Shown here one piece after another: positions 46,777 to 56,614 of a stretch of 64,000 nucleotides of DNA (positions are counted from its first letter, which is position 1; every line of letters begins with the position of its first letter). This DNA comes from Acidovorax sp. Lineage in GTDB: Bacteria > Pseudomonadota > Gammaproteobacteria > Burkholderiales > Burkholderiaceae_C. The stretch is taken from positions 1 through 64,000 of the forward strand of contig NZ_JAJTBB010000078.1 in assembly GCF_021287135.1 (NCBI RefSeq), written 5' to 3'. The position numbers and the translations under genes are program-made. Below the pieces are notes generated by a model. It worked only from the letters and a program-made list of their open reading frames with translations. It searched no databases and was not told where the DNA came from.

Positions 46777-49431
46777 TTAATTTGCTGAACCCGGCTGGGG
46801 CACGCTGACGGTTGTCAACGGTGCCTGCGCCGCCGCAGGCACATACGGCGCCACCGCGGTGGTGGCCGGTGGTGAGAGCGCCAGGCCCGCTTCGCGCAGC
46901 GCGCCGAGGATGCTGAACAGCAGGTCGCTGCGCACGCTGCCTGCATTGCGCGGGTTGCTCACGTAGCCAATGGCAAGGAAGGTGAGCGTGCCGCTCACGA
47001 TGCCTTCCAGCTGCACGATGGGCTCGGGGTTGTCCAGCACGCCCTCGTGCTCCCGGAACGCCTGCAGGATCAGATCCCGCATGCGTTTGGCGTCGGTGTC
47101 CAGGGGTGCGGGCAGGCGCAGCAGCACGCGGCCCGGGGCGCCGGTGAGCGTCATGTTGCGCACGGTCTTGGTGATGAATTCCGAGTTGGGCACGATCACG
47201 GTGGAGCGGTCGCCCAGCTGGATCTCGGTGGCGCGCACGTTCACGCGGCGCACGTCGCCCTCGGTGTCGCCCAGCACCACCCAGTCGCCCACCTTCACCG
47301 GCCGCTCGGCCAGCAGGATCAGGCCCGAGATGAAGTTCTGCACGATGGCCTGCAGCCCGAAGCCGATGCCCACCGACAGCGCGCTGGCCACCCAGGCAAT
47401 GCGCTCCACGCTGATGCCCAGCCCCGCCAGCGCCACGGCTACCACCAGCACGCCGCCCACGTAGCCCAGCAGGGTGACGATGGAGCTGCGCATGCCGGGC
47501 TCGAGCGACGTGTTGGGGAAGTAGCGCTCGCTCAGCCAGCGCTTGAGCATGCGGATCATCAAGAGGCCGGCCACCACCACCGCCAGCGCCGTCAGCAGCG
47601 CCTGCGGGGCCAGCGTGATGTCGCCCACCTTCAGGCGGTGGTCCACCGTGGTGCCGCGGCGGAAGACCTCGTCCGGCCCCGTGCCGAAGGGCGCCATGAG
47701 GGCCACCGCCATGTAGAACAGCAGCACGATGCGCAGCACCCCCGAGGCCACCACGGCGGCCTGGTCCAGCAGCTTCGCGTCCAGCCCCAGGCCCGTGTGC
47801 AGCCGCTGGCCGAAACCGCCCTTGGACGAGAGCAGGGCCTCGCACAGGTCGTCCACCAGCTCGAACAGCAGGTAGGTGGTGGCGAACACCACGCCGGTCC
47901 AGAGCATCTGGCGGGTGAGCGTGCCCGCCAAAGCGATGTACCCGAGCGCGACCATCAGCACCGTGGCGACCACGGCCGCGCCGGCCGCCGCCACCAGCAG
48001 GCCGACCCACAGCGGTCTCGGCGCTGCGCTGCCGTCCCCGGCGGGGTCCGGCCCCGGGCTGGGCGCAGGCGCCTCCACCGGCGCACCGCCATCGCCGGAG
48101 GCCGGCGCGCGCAGGTGCCGCAGCGCCAGCGCGACCGTGGCGGACAGCAGCAGCGCCGTGGCTGCGTGCACGCTCACCTCGGCCGCCAGGCTGGCGTCCA
48201 CCAGGCTGTTCACCTCGGTCGCCAGCCCGCTGAAGGCGGCCAGCAGGGCCACCCACCAGGGGTAGGGGCTCAGGCGCTGCGCCAGCGTGTCCGAAATGCC
48301 TGGCAGGCGCCAGGAGCTGCGCTTGCGTGACAACAGGGCATGGCCCAGGCCGACGATGAATGCCGCAAACACGGCCAGCCGCAGGGTGGCCCGGGACAAC
48401 GCCTGCAGGCGCTCGCTCAGGCCCCCGTCCGCGGCCAGGCCGGTCCAGGCCAGCTGCACGGCCATGCCGATCAGCAGCACATAGGCCAGCACCGACACCG
48501 ATGCCAGCAGCGAACGCCGCAGCCGCCCCGCCGGCAGGCGTGCGGGCGCCAGGCGCACCAGCAGCCGCTCGGCCAGCCAGGTGCCCGCCACGGCCAGCAG
48601 CAGCGCGCCCACCAGGCTGGACAGGAAGGCGGTGCGGTGGTCGGAGGCCAGGGCCGCCCGCGCCGCCTGGCGCAGTTCCTGGCCCAGCGCGCTCAGCCGC
48701 TCCAGGTCGCCCGGCGCCGCGTTGCGCAAGGCGCGCCAAAAGGTGGCGCCCAGGGGCGAGTCGGTGCGGGTGGTGAGGGCCGCCTGGAACTGTTCGCGCC
48801 GCTGGCGGATGAGCTCGGTGCCGCGTTGCTCGGCGTCCACGGCCACCAGGCGCGCCAGCTTGAGCTCCGCGTCAATGGCCGCGCGCTGCTTGGCCAGGCC
48901 GGCGCGCTGCTCGGCCACATCGCGCGTGTCGGGCGGAGCGCCCTTGGCCGGGGCCGGGCCCAGGCCCGCCAGGCGCGAATCAATGTCGGCGAGCGCCTCC
49001 GTGCGGCGCGCGGCCAGCTCTTCGGCCGCCTTGCCGATGGCATTCACGTCGGCCAGCAGCTTGCGCCCATCGTCGGCCTCGCCCAGCTGGAGCGGGATGG
49101 CGTCCAGCTGCTGGCGCAGCACGTCCACGCCCGGCAAGGCAGGGTCCGGCGCTCCCGATTTGCTGCCGGGCGCGGTGGCGGTCCCCGCGGCGGTCGATGC
49201 GGCAGCGGCGCTGGAGGCGGAGGCAGGCGCAGACGCCCCCTTGGCCGGCTGCTGCGGGCCCTGGGCCATCGCGGGTGCGCCCAGCAGCACCAGGCACAGC
49301 AGCGCGACCACCAGGCCCGCCGCTGCGCGCGCCGGGAACGGGAGGAAAGGGATACCAGGGGAGCGCAACGAGAAGAAAGAAAGCAGCGCGCGTGAAGAAC
49401 TCCGCGCGTGGCACAGGCAGGGCAGTCGCAT
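46777..49431 (-). CDS. Large MscS-family mechanosensitive channel with DUF3772 domain
   Basis: This 884-residue protein is a large MscS relative. A signal-type or first membrane segment lies near residues 35-55 (LVVALLCLVLLGAPAMAQ), then a periplasmic coiled-coil DUF3772 region (about 85-270), about ten membrane helices, and the MscS core (VGIGFGLQAIVQNFISGLILLAERPVKVGDWV, with VPNSEFITKTVRNMTL). The C-terminus ends in a beta domain and a short tail. I chose the ATG at 49431. It lies in a gap between the Bug gene and ugpQ with no operon partner. Confidence 0.9.
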   Translation of the reverse strand: MRLPCLCHARSSSRALLSFFSLRSPGIPFLPFPARAAAGLVVALLCLVLLGAPAMAQGPQQPAKGASAPASASSAAAASTAAGTATAPGSKSGAPDPALPGVDVLRQQLDAIPLQLGEADDGRKLLADVNAIGKAAEELAARRTEALADIDSRLAGLGPAPAKGAPPDTRDVAEQRAGLAKQRAAIDAELKLARLVAVDAEQRGTELIRQRREQFQAALTTRTDSPLGATFWRALRNAAPGDLERLSALGQELRQAARAALASDHRTAFLSSLVGALLLAVAGTWLAERLLVRLAPARLPAGRLRRSLLASVSVLAYVLLIGMAVQLAWTGLAADGGLSERLQALSRATLRLAVFAAFIVGLGHALLSRKRSSWRLPGISDTLAQRLSPYPWWVALLAAFSGLATEVNSLVDASLAAEVSVHAATALLLSATVALALRHLRAPASGDGGAPVEAPAPSPGPDPAGDGSAAPRPLWVGLLVAAAGAAVVATVLMVALGYIALAGTLTRQMLWTGVVFATTYLLFELVDDLCEALLSSKGGFGQRLHTGLGLDAKLLDQAAVVASGVLRIVLLFYMAVALMAPFGTGPDEVFRRGTTVDHRLKVGDITLAPQALLTALAVVVAGLLMIRMLKRWLSERYFPNTSLEPGMRSSIVTLLGYVGGVLVVAVALAGLGISVERIAWVASALSVGIGFGLQAIVQNFISGLILLAERPVKVGDWVVLGDTEGDVRRVNVRATEIQLGDRSTVIVPNSEFITKTVRNMTLTGAPGRVLLRLPAPLDTDAKRMRDLILQAFREHEGVLDNPEPIVQLEGIVSGTLTFLAIGYVSNPRNAGSVRSDLLFSILGALREAGLALSPPATTAVAPYVPAAAQAPLTTVSVPQPGSAN

Positions 49432-49540
49432 CCGCCCATTGTCGGGCGTCCAGCGCCGGACGGGCCGGACCGGCTGTAGGCAAAAGCCTTGCCGTGGTGT
49501 CGGGCGGGGGCGCGATGGCGGCCCACCCCCGGCGCGGCGG

Positions 49541-50308
49541 CTACGCCTGCAGGGCCGGGCTGAACAGGTCCACGCGGTCGGTGATGATGCCGTCGGTGCC
49601 CAGCTCAATGAGGCGCTGCGCGGCCCACTCGTCATTCACCGTGTAGCTGAGGGCGCGCAGGCCCCAGCCCTGTACCTGCGCCACCAGGGCGCGGTCCCAC
49701 AGTGCGTGGTTGCAGACGATGGCCACGCAGCCGAGTTCGCGGGCCACATCAAGGCAGCCGTCCCACAGCGTGTCCAGCAGCAGCGCACGGGGCAGGTGGG
49801 GCGCGGTGGCGCGGGCGCCGGCCAGCGCCTCGGGGCGGAACGACGAGAACAGCGGGGGCACGGCCTCGTTCTTCCACAGGCGGGTGCACAGTTCGCCCAC
49901 CACCTGCCCGGTTTTTTCTTCGAGTCCCGGCGTGGGCTTGATCTCGATGTTGAGAAAGTAGCTGTTGGCGATGCAAAAGCGGGCCAGGTTCTCCAGCGTG
50001 GGCAGTGGCTCGCCCGCATGCTGGCGCGAGTGCCAGCCGCCCGCGTCGAGCTGGGCCAGCGCGCTCCACGGCTGGTCGCCGCCGGTGCCGCGGCCGTTCG
50101 TGGTGCGCTCCAGCGTGGCGTCGTGCATCAGGAAGGGCACGCCGTCGCTGCTGAGCTTGGTGTCGCACTCGAACATGCGGTAGCCGTGTTGCGCGCCCAG
50201 GCGGAACGCGGCCAGGGTGTTCTCAGGCGCCAGCTTGCCGGCGCCCCGGTGGGCAATCCAGCGCGGGTAGGGCCAGTGGGGCAGGGGCGATGCGGATGTC
50301 GTGCTCAT
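49541..50308 (-). CDS. ugpQ: UgpQ, glycerophosphodiester phosphodiesterase
   Basis: UgpQ cleaves glycerophosphodiesters taken up by the Ugp transporter into glycerol-3-phosphate and an alcohol. The 255-residue cytoplasmic protein has AHRGAGKLAPENTLAAFRLG, the metal-binding FECDTKLSSDGVPFLMHD, and NIEIKPTPG with the conserved Glu. No signal peptide is present, unlike periplasmic GlpQ. It is coupled to the VOC gene by an ATGA overlap and closes the ugp operon. Confidence 0.94.
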   Translation of the reverse strand: MSTTSASPLPHWPYPRWIAHRGAGKLAPENTLAAFRLGAQHGYRMFECDTKLSSDGVPFLMHDATLERTTNGRGTGGDQPWSALAQLDAGGWHSRQHAGEPLPTLENLARFCIANSYFLNIEIKPTPGLEEKTGQVVGELCTRLWKNEAVPPLFSSFRPEALAGARATAPHLPRALLLDTLWDGCLDVARELGCVAIVCNHALWDRALVAQVQGWGLRALSYTVNDEWAAQRLIELGTDGIITDRVDLFSPALQA

Positions 50309-50673
50309 GCGGGTTCACCAAATTTCAGCAGGTTGCCATGGGGGTCGATGACCAGCAGCTCTTTCATGCCCCAGGGCTGGACGGCTGGGGGCGCCAGCGG
50401 CAGGCCGCGCGCCGCGAAGTCGGCATGCAGCGCTTCGGTGTCGGCGCGCACATAGCACGAGGTGTTCTCGGCGATGTGGCGCTCGGCGCAGGCCCAGAAG
50501 TGCAGCTCGCAGCCGTCGCGCGCCACGATGAGGTAGTTGTCCATCTCCAGCGCGGGCGCAAAGCCCAGCCGGTCCCGGTAGAACCGCAGCGTCTCGGCCA
50601 GGTCCAGCGACGCCAGCACCGGCACCGTGGCGTGGATGCGTGGCGGGGTGGTGGTGGCAGCCGCGGCGGGCAT
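50305..50673 (-). CDS. VOC-family (glyoxalase/bleomycin-resistance-like) protein
   Basis: This 122-residue protein has a vicinal oxygen chelate fold: IHATVPVLASLDLAETLRFYRDRLGF starts the first beta-alpha-beta module and MKELLVIDPHGNLLKFGEPA ends the second. Possible metal ligands are His in the first strand, His in CELHFWACAERH, and Glu near the end. I chose the ATG at 50673, giving 4 bases between it and the ugpC stop. It lies inside the ugp operon between ugpC and ugpQ, with an ATGA overlap with ugpQ. Substrate unknown. Confidence 0.8.
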   Translation of the reverse strand: MPAAAATTTPPRIHATVPVLASLDLAETLRFYRDRLGFAPALEMDNYLIVARDGCELHFWACAERHIAENTSCYVRADTEALHADFAARGLPLAPPAVQPWGMKELLVIDPHGNLLKFGEPA

Positions 50674-50677
50674 GGCT

Positions 50678-51689
<1,012 letters not shown>

Positions 51690-51691
<2 letters not shown>

Positions 51692-51752
51692 TTTGCTATT
51701 GATTTGGTAGCTGCTTGCGCTTGTGGGTAGGGCGCTGGGGCAGGTTTTTGTT
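51690..51752 (+). repeat. Dispersed double stem-loop repeat, copy R9
   Basis: ATTTTGCTATTGATTTGG, TAGCTGCTTGCGCTT, GTGGGTAGGGCGCTGGGG. Plus orientation within the minus-strand ugp operon, between ugpE and ugpC. Its left end forms the ugpC start codon region. Confidence 0.85.
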
Positions 51753-51761
51753 CGAATGCGC

Positions 51762-52613
51762 TTATTTCTCGGTGTCCACCAGGCCCTTGACGAACCAGCG
51801 CTGCATCAACACCACCACCAGGGCGGGCGGCAGCATGGCCAGGAGGGCGGTGGCCATCACCACGTTCCACTCCGTGCCCATGTCGCCGCCGGTGATCATG
51901 CGTTTGATGCCGATCACCACGGGGTACATGTCTTCGGAGGTGGTGACCAGAAGCGGCCACAGGTACTGGTTCCAGCCGTAGATGAACTGGATCACGAACA
52001 GCGCGGCAATCGACGTGCGCGACAGCGGCACCAGGATGTCCTTGAAGAAGCGCATGGGGCCTGCGCCGTCCACGCGGGCGGCCTCCACCAACTCGTCAGG
52101 CACGGTGAGGAAGAACTGCCGGAACAGGAAGGTGGCGGTGGCCGAAGCGATCAGCGGGATCGTCAGCCCGGCGTAGCTGTTGAGCATGCCCAGGTCCGAC
52201 ACCACTTGGTAAGTAGGGCCGATGCGCACTTCCACCGGCAGCATCAGCGTGATGAAGATCAGCCAGAAGCAGATGCCCTTGAACGGAAAGCGGAAGTACA
52301 CGATGGCGAAGGCCGACAGCAGCGAGATGGCGATCTTGCCCACGGCGATCACGATGGCGGTGACAAAGCTCACCCACATCATGCGGGCCACGGGCGCAGT
52401 GGAGCCCGGCCCCGTGCCGCCACCAAACAGCGTGTCGTGGTAGGTCTGCCAGAAGTTGCTGCCCGGCGCCATGGGCATGGGCACCTGCACGATTTCCTGG
52501 GCGGTGTGGGTGGAAGCCACAAACGCCAGGTACAGCGGGAAGCCGACGATGATGATCCCCAGCACCATGATCAGGTGCGAGAACGCGGTGAGATAAGGGC
52601 TACGTTCAACCAT
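51762..52613 (-). CDS. ugpE: UgpE, ABC transporter permease
   Basis: UgpE is the second membrane subunit of the Ugp importer. The 283-residue protein has six hydrophobic helices and the EAA loop [24 protein letters not shown], which contacts UgpC. Family-typical segments are [18 protein letters not shown] and [13 protein letters not shown] chose the ATG at 52613, two bases after ugpA ends, which gives tight coupling. Confidence 0.95.
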   Translation of the reverse strand: MVERSPYLTAFSHLIMVLGIIIVGFPLYLAFVASTHTAQEIVQVPMPMAPGSNFWQTYHDTLFGGGTGPGSTAPVARMMWVSFVTAIVIAVGKIAISLLSAFAIVYFRFPFKGICFWLIFITLMLPVEVRIGPTYQVVSDLGMLNSYAGLTIPLIASATATFLFRQFFLTVPDELVEAARVDGAGPMRFFKDILVPLSRTSIAALFVIQFIYGWNQYLWPLLVTTSEDMYPVVIGIKRMITGGDMGTEWNVVMATALLAMLPPALVVVLMQRWFVKGLVDTEK

Positions 52614-52615
52614 TT

Positions 52616-53497
52616 TTAATATTGCACTTTCTTCTCGACGTAGCGGAACTGGATGACTGTCAAAACGACGACGATGGCCATCAACACCACCGACTGCGCC
52701 GCCGAGCCGCCCAGGTCCATGGCCTTGAAGCCATCGTGATAGACCTTGTAAACCAGGATAGCCGTGTCCTGCCCGGGCCCGCCTTGCGTGGTGGCATCGA
52801 CGATGGCGAAGGTGTCGAAGAAGGCATACACCACGTTGATCACCAGCAGGAAGAACGTCGTGGGCGACAGCAGCGGGAACTGGATGCTCCAGAACCGGCG
52901 CCATGGCCCCGCGCCATCAATGGCTGCTGCCTCGATGAGCGACTTGGGGATGGATTGCAGGCCCGCCAGGAAGAACAGGAAGTTGTACGAGATCTGCTTC
53001 CACACGGCGGCGATCACGATGAGCGCCATGGCATGGTCGGAATTGAGCAGGTGGTTCCAGTCCATGCCGGCGTAGCGCAGCAGATAGGCCACCACGCCCA
53101 GCGAGGGCGAGAACATGAACATCCACAGCACGCCCGCCACGGCCGGGGCCACGGCATAGGGCAGCAGCAGGGCGGTCTTGTAAACCAGCGCACCCTTGAT
53201 GATGCGGTCGGCAAAGATCGCCAGCACCAGCGACAGGCTGATGCCGATCACCGCCACCAGGATCGAGAAGAAGGCCGTGGTCTTGAACGACGCGAGGTAG
53301 CCGGGGTCGTTGAACAGGTTCTTGAAATTCTCCAGGCCTACCCATTCGGTGGCCAGGCCAAAGGAGTCTTGCATCTGGAACGACTGCACCAGGGCCTGCC
53401 CGGCGGGCCAGAAAAAGAACACGCTGATGACGACCAGCTGGGGCGCGAGCAGCACCCAGGGCAGCCATGACGAGCGGAAGAGAACGCGTTTTTCCAT
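52616..53497 (-). CDS. ugpA: UgpA, ABC transporter permease
   Basis: UgpA pairs with UgpE in the importer. The 293-residue protein has six helices and the EAA loop [25 protein letters not shown]. The N-terminus [31 protein letters not shown] starts the first helix. The 100-base gap to ugpB contains no clear hairpin. Confidence 0.95.
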   Translation of the reverse strand: MEKRVLFRSSWLPWVLLAPQLVVISVFFFWPAGQALVQSFQMQDSFGLATEWVGLENFKNLFNDPGYLASFKTTAFFSILVAVIGISLSLVLAIFADRIIKGALVYKTALLLPYAVAPAVAGVLWMFMFSPSLGVVAYLLRYAGMDWNHLLNSDHAMALIVIAAVWKQISYNFLFFLAGLQSIPKSLIEAAAIDGAGPWRRFWSIQFPLLSPTTFFLLVINVVYAFFDTFAIVDATTQGGPGQDTAILVYKVYHDGFKAMDLGGSAAQSVVLMAIVVVLTVIQFRYVEKKVQY

Positions 53498-53597
53498 GGA
53501 TCAATCTTCAAAAAATGAACCCGCCACCCTGGAAATCAGGGGGGCGGGCCGGGATGCCGCAGTGCATGCGGGCATCAATGGAGCACGGGCGCTGTGA

Positions 53598-54908
53598 TTA
53601 CTTGTTGGCGCGCGCAAAGCGCTCCAGTTGCTCGTTGCCGCGCGTCACGGCGGTGTCCAGCGCTTCCTTGGGCGACTTCTTGCCCGACCAGATCTGTTCG
53701 GTTTCCTCGTCGATGATGGTGCGGATCTGCACGAAGTTGCCCAGACGGATGCCGCGCGACTTGTCAGTGGCCTTCTTGATCATCTGCGTCACGGCCACGT
53801 CGGTGCCGGGGTGCTTTTCATAGAAGCCCGAGGCCTCGGTCAGCTTGTAGGCGCCCATGGTGACGGGCAGGTAGCCCGTGCGCTGGTGGCTGGCGGCCTG
53901 GATCTTCGTGTCGTTCAGGAAGTTCAGGAAGTCGGCCACGCCCTTGTACTCGTCGGCCTTCTTGCCGGCCATCACCCACAGGCTGGCGCCGCCGATGGCG
54001 GTGTTCTGCGGAGCGCCCTTCACGTCATCGTAGTAGGGCAGGGTGGAGATGCCGTAGGCGAACTTGGCTTCCTTGGACACACGGGCATACAGGCCGGAGG
54101 AGCCCGTGATCATGGCGCACTCGCCTGAGGGGAACGAGGCATCCGCCGTGTTGTTGCGGCCCTTGTACACGAAGCTGCCTTCCTTGGAGGCCTTGGCCAG
54201 GTTCTCGAAGTGGCGCACGTGCAGGGGCGTGTTGATCTGCAGCTTGGCGTCGTTGCCGTCAAAGCCGTTGTTCTTGGAGGCGAACAGCGTGTTGTGCCAC
54301 AGCGAGAAGCTCTCCAGCTGCGTCCAGCTGATCCAACTGGTGGTGAACGGGCAGCTGTGGCCGCTGGCCTTGAGCTTGGAGGCGGCCGCGAACACTTCAG
54401 GCCAGGTCTTCGGGGCCTTTTCAGGGTCGAGGCCGGCCTTCTTGAAAGCGTCCTTGTTGTAATAGAAGATGGTGGTGGAGCTGTTGAGCGGGTAGCTCAG
54501 CATCTGGCCGTTGGGCGCCGTGTAGTAGCCGGCCACGGCCGACACATAGTCGGTGGGCGTGAACTTGAAGCCGCCGTCGTTGAGCACCTTGGCCACGGGA
54601 ACGATGGCGCCCTTGCTGGCCATCATGGTGGCGGTGCCTACTTCAAACACCTGCAGGATGTGGGGCGCATTGCCCGCGCGGAAGGCGGCAATGGCGGCCG
54701 TCATGGATTCGTTGTACTGGCCCTTGTAGGTGGGCACGACCTTGTACTGGGTCTGGCTGGCGTTGTACTGCTTGGCCAGGTCGTTGACCCAGTCGCCCAG
54801 CGCCGCGCTCATCGAATGCCACCATTGAATTTCCACCGGCTGCGCGTGCACGGGTGCGGCGACGGACAGCGCGATGGCGGCAGAGAGCGCCAGATGCTTG
54901 AATTGCAT
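53598..54908 (-). CDS. ugpB: UgpB, periplasmic glycerol-3-phosphate-binding protein
   Basis: UgpB binds glycerol-3-phosphate and its diesters in the periplasm. The 436-residue protein has a Sec signal peptide (MQFKHLALSAAIALSVAAPVHAQ), VEIQWWHSMSAALGDWVNDLAKQYNASQ, and FAAASKLKASGHSCPFTTSWISWTQLESFS, which closely match known UgpB. GGAGGAAG lies just upstream of the ATG. It is the first and probably most abundant product of the operon. Confidence 0.95.
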   Translation of the reverse strand: MQFKHLALSAAIALSVAAPVHAQPVEIQWWHSMSAALGDWVNDLAKQYNASQTQYKVVPTYKGQYNESMTAAIAAFRAGNAPHILQVFEVGTATMMASKGAIVPVAKVLNDGGFKFTPTDYVSAVAGYYTAPNGQMLSYPLNSSTTIFYYNKDAFKKAGLDPEKAPKTWPEVFAAASKLKASGHSCPFTTSWISWTQLESFSLWHNTLFASKNNGFDGNDAKLQINTPLHVRHFENLAKASKEGSFVYKGRNNTADASFPSGECAMITGSSGLYARVSKEAKFAYGISTLPYYDDVKGAPQNTAIGGASLWVMAGKKADEYKGVADFLNFLNDTKIQAASHQRTGYLPVTMGAYKLTEASGFYEKHPGTDVAVTQMIKKATDKSRGIRLGNFVQIRTIIDEETEQIWSGKKSPKEALDTAVTRGNEQLERFARANK

Positions 54909-55212
54909 GAATCTTCCTCCAGGAATGACAAGAGCACAAAGGCCGCAGGGTATGCAGCCGATGTGACAAGGATATGTCGTTGTCGCATGGCCGCGCGGCC
55001 AGCAACAACCGGGAAACCCCTTGGGCTGCCCTGTGGGGGACTGATTTTGACTCTTTTGTGACAGGCTGTTGTTGATTTGCCCCGGCTTGCAAGGTTTTGT
55101 GCAATGCACCATGCTGGCGGCCCCGGGGATGGCTGCGGCCGCGCCGGTTCGTTCGCGCCGCCGCGCACCGGCGCGCCGGCGCATGCTGTTTTTTCTTTTT
55201 TATCCCATTGCC
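54909..55212. promoter_or_regulatory. Divergent ugpB/serA control region with a possible Pho box and an inverted repeat
   Basis: This 304-base gap has no gene. On the minus strand, 55064-55047 reads CTGTCACAAAAGAGTCAA, where the first half and the A-rich spacer fit the Pho-box consensus and the second half fits in four of seven positions. Closer to ugpB, GTGACAA at 54963-54969 faces TTGTCGC at 54980-54986 as an inverted repeat with ten bases between. No convincing -10/-35 pair is seen for either gene. Confidence 0.4.
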
Positions 55213-56442
55213 ATGGCCACCAATTCGCTGGACAAGAACAAGATCAAATTCCTCCTGCTCGAGGGCATCCACGCGTCTGCCGTGGACGTGATCCGGTCCG
55301 CGGGCTACACGCAGGTTGAGACCGTTTCTGGCGCGCTGCCGGACGATGAACTCCAGCGCAAGATCGCGGACGTGCACTTCCTGGGCATCCGCTCGCGCAC
55401 GCAGCTCACCGAGGCGGTGTTCGCCCAGGCGCACAAGCTCGTGGCCGTGGGCTGCTTTTGCATCGGCACCAACCAGGTGGACCTGAACGCCGCGCGCGAG
55501 CGCGGCATTGCGGTGTTCAACGCGCCGTATTCCAACACCCGCTCCGTGGCCGAGCTGGTGCTGGCCGAGGCGATTCTGCTGCTGCGCGGCGTGCCGGAGA
55601 AGAATGCCGTGGCGCACCGCGGCGGCTGGCTCAAGAGCGCCGAGAACGCCTACGAGATCCGCGGCAAGACGCTGGGCATCGTGGGCTACGGCTCCATCGG
55701 CACGCAGCTGTCGGTGCTGGCCGAGGCCCTGGGCATGCACGTGGCGTTCTACGACGTGGTCAGCAAGCTGCCCCTGGGCAACGCCCGCCAGGTGCACAAC
55801 CTGCACGAGCTGCTGGCGCAAAGCGACATCGTGAGCCTGCACGTGCCCGAGCTGCCCTCCACGCAGTGGATGATCGGCGCGGCCGAGATCGCCGCCATGA
55901 AGCCGGGCGGCATTCTCATCAATGCGTCGCGCGGCACGGTGGTGGAGATCGAGCCGCTGGCCGAAGCGATCCAGGCGCGCAAGCTGCTGGGCGCAGCCGT
56001 GGACGTGTTCCCGGTGGAGCCGCGCACCAACAAGGACGAGTTCCTCTCGCCCCTGCGCGGGCTGGACAACGTGATCCTCACGCCCCACATCGGCGGCTCC
56101 ACCATGGAGGCGCAGGCCAACATCGGGCTGGAAGTGGCCGAGAAGCTGGTCAAGTACAGCGACAACGGCACCAGCACCTCGTCGGTCAACTTCCCTGAAG
56201 TGGCGCTGCCGGCCCACCCGGGCAAGCACCGCATCCTGCACATCCACCGCAACGTGCCGGGCGTGCTGTCCGAGATCAACCGCGTCTTTTCGGACTTGCA
56301 GATCAACATCGCGGCGCAGTACCTGCAGACCAATGAGGCCATCGGCTACGTGGTGATTGACACCGACGCGGCCTCGTCCCACCTGGCGCTGGACCGGCTG
56401 GCCCAGGTGCCGGGCACGCTGCGCAGCCGGGTGCTGTTCTGA
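55213..56442 (+). CDS. serA: SerA, D-3-phosphoglycerate dehydrogenase
   Basis: SerA oxidises 3-phosphoglycerate to start serine synthesis. The 409-residue protein has the split catalytic domain, an NAD-binding Rossmann segment (KTLGIVGYGSIGTQLSVLAEALGM), active-site residues in INASRGTVVEIE and LTPHIGGSTMEAQ, and a C-terminal ACT domain (about 335-409) for serine feedback. Its length matches the E. coli type. Divergent from the ugp operon. Confidence 0.96.
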   Translation: MATNSLDKNKIKFLLLEGIHASAVDVIRSAGYTQVETVSGALPDDELQRKIADVHFLGIRSRTQLTEAVFAQAHKLVAVGCFCIGTNQVDLNAARERGIAVFNAPYSNTRSVAELVLAEAILLLRGVPEKNAVAHRGGWLKSAENAYEIRGKTLGIVGYGSIGTQLSVLAEALGMHVAFYDVVSKLPLGNARQVHNLHELLAQSDIVSLHVPELPSTQWMIGAAEIAAMKPGGILINASRGTVVEIEPLAEAIQARKLLGAAVDVFPVEPRTNKDEFLSPLRGLDNVILTPHIGGSTMEAQANIGLEVAEKLVKYSDNGTSTSSVNFPEVALPAHPGKHRILHIHRNVPGVLSEINRVFSDLQINIAAQYLQTNEAIGYVVIDTDAASSHLALDRLAQVPGTLRSRVLF

Positions 56443-56446
56443 GAGT

Positions 56447-56510
56447 GTTGCTCCGAAAATAATAGCTGCTTGCGCTTGCTGAGCAAGCGCTGCAGGCCGA
56501 TTTGGCTGGA
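56447..56510 (+). repeat. Dispersed double stem-loop repeat, copy R10
   Basis: AATAATAGCTGCTTGCGCTTGCT then GAGCAAGCGCTGCAGGCC. It has the longest hairpin of the set, GCGCTTGCT with (G)AGCAAGCGC, near-perfect over nine pairs. It begins four bases after the serA stop. Plus orientation. Confidence 0.9.
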
Positions 56511-56614
56511 AACTCCGGGGCCGGCGCGTTGCAGGGCCTCCTGGCGCGGGGCTCCGCCCGGCGCGTCCGGAGGGCCTGACATAAAATCACGCCCCCACCC
56601 CAGGTAGATCCCCC

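Noticed and set aside
46730..48739. A 669-codon minus-strand frame in the MscS region
   Set aside because: It is out of frame with the MscS gene and shows Gly/Ala/Arg-rich shadow sequence.
48340..50455. Long plus-strand frames across the MscS and ugpQ genes
   Set aside because: Both are shadows of clear minus-strand genes. No known domain is seen.
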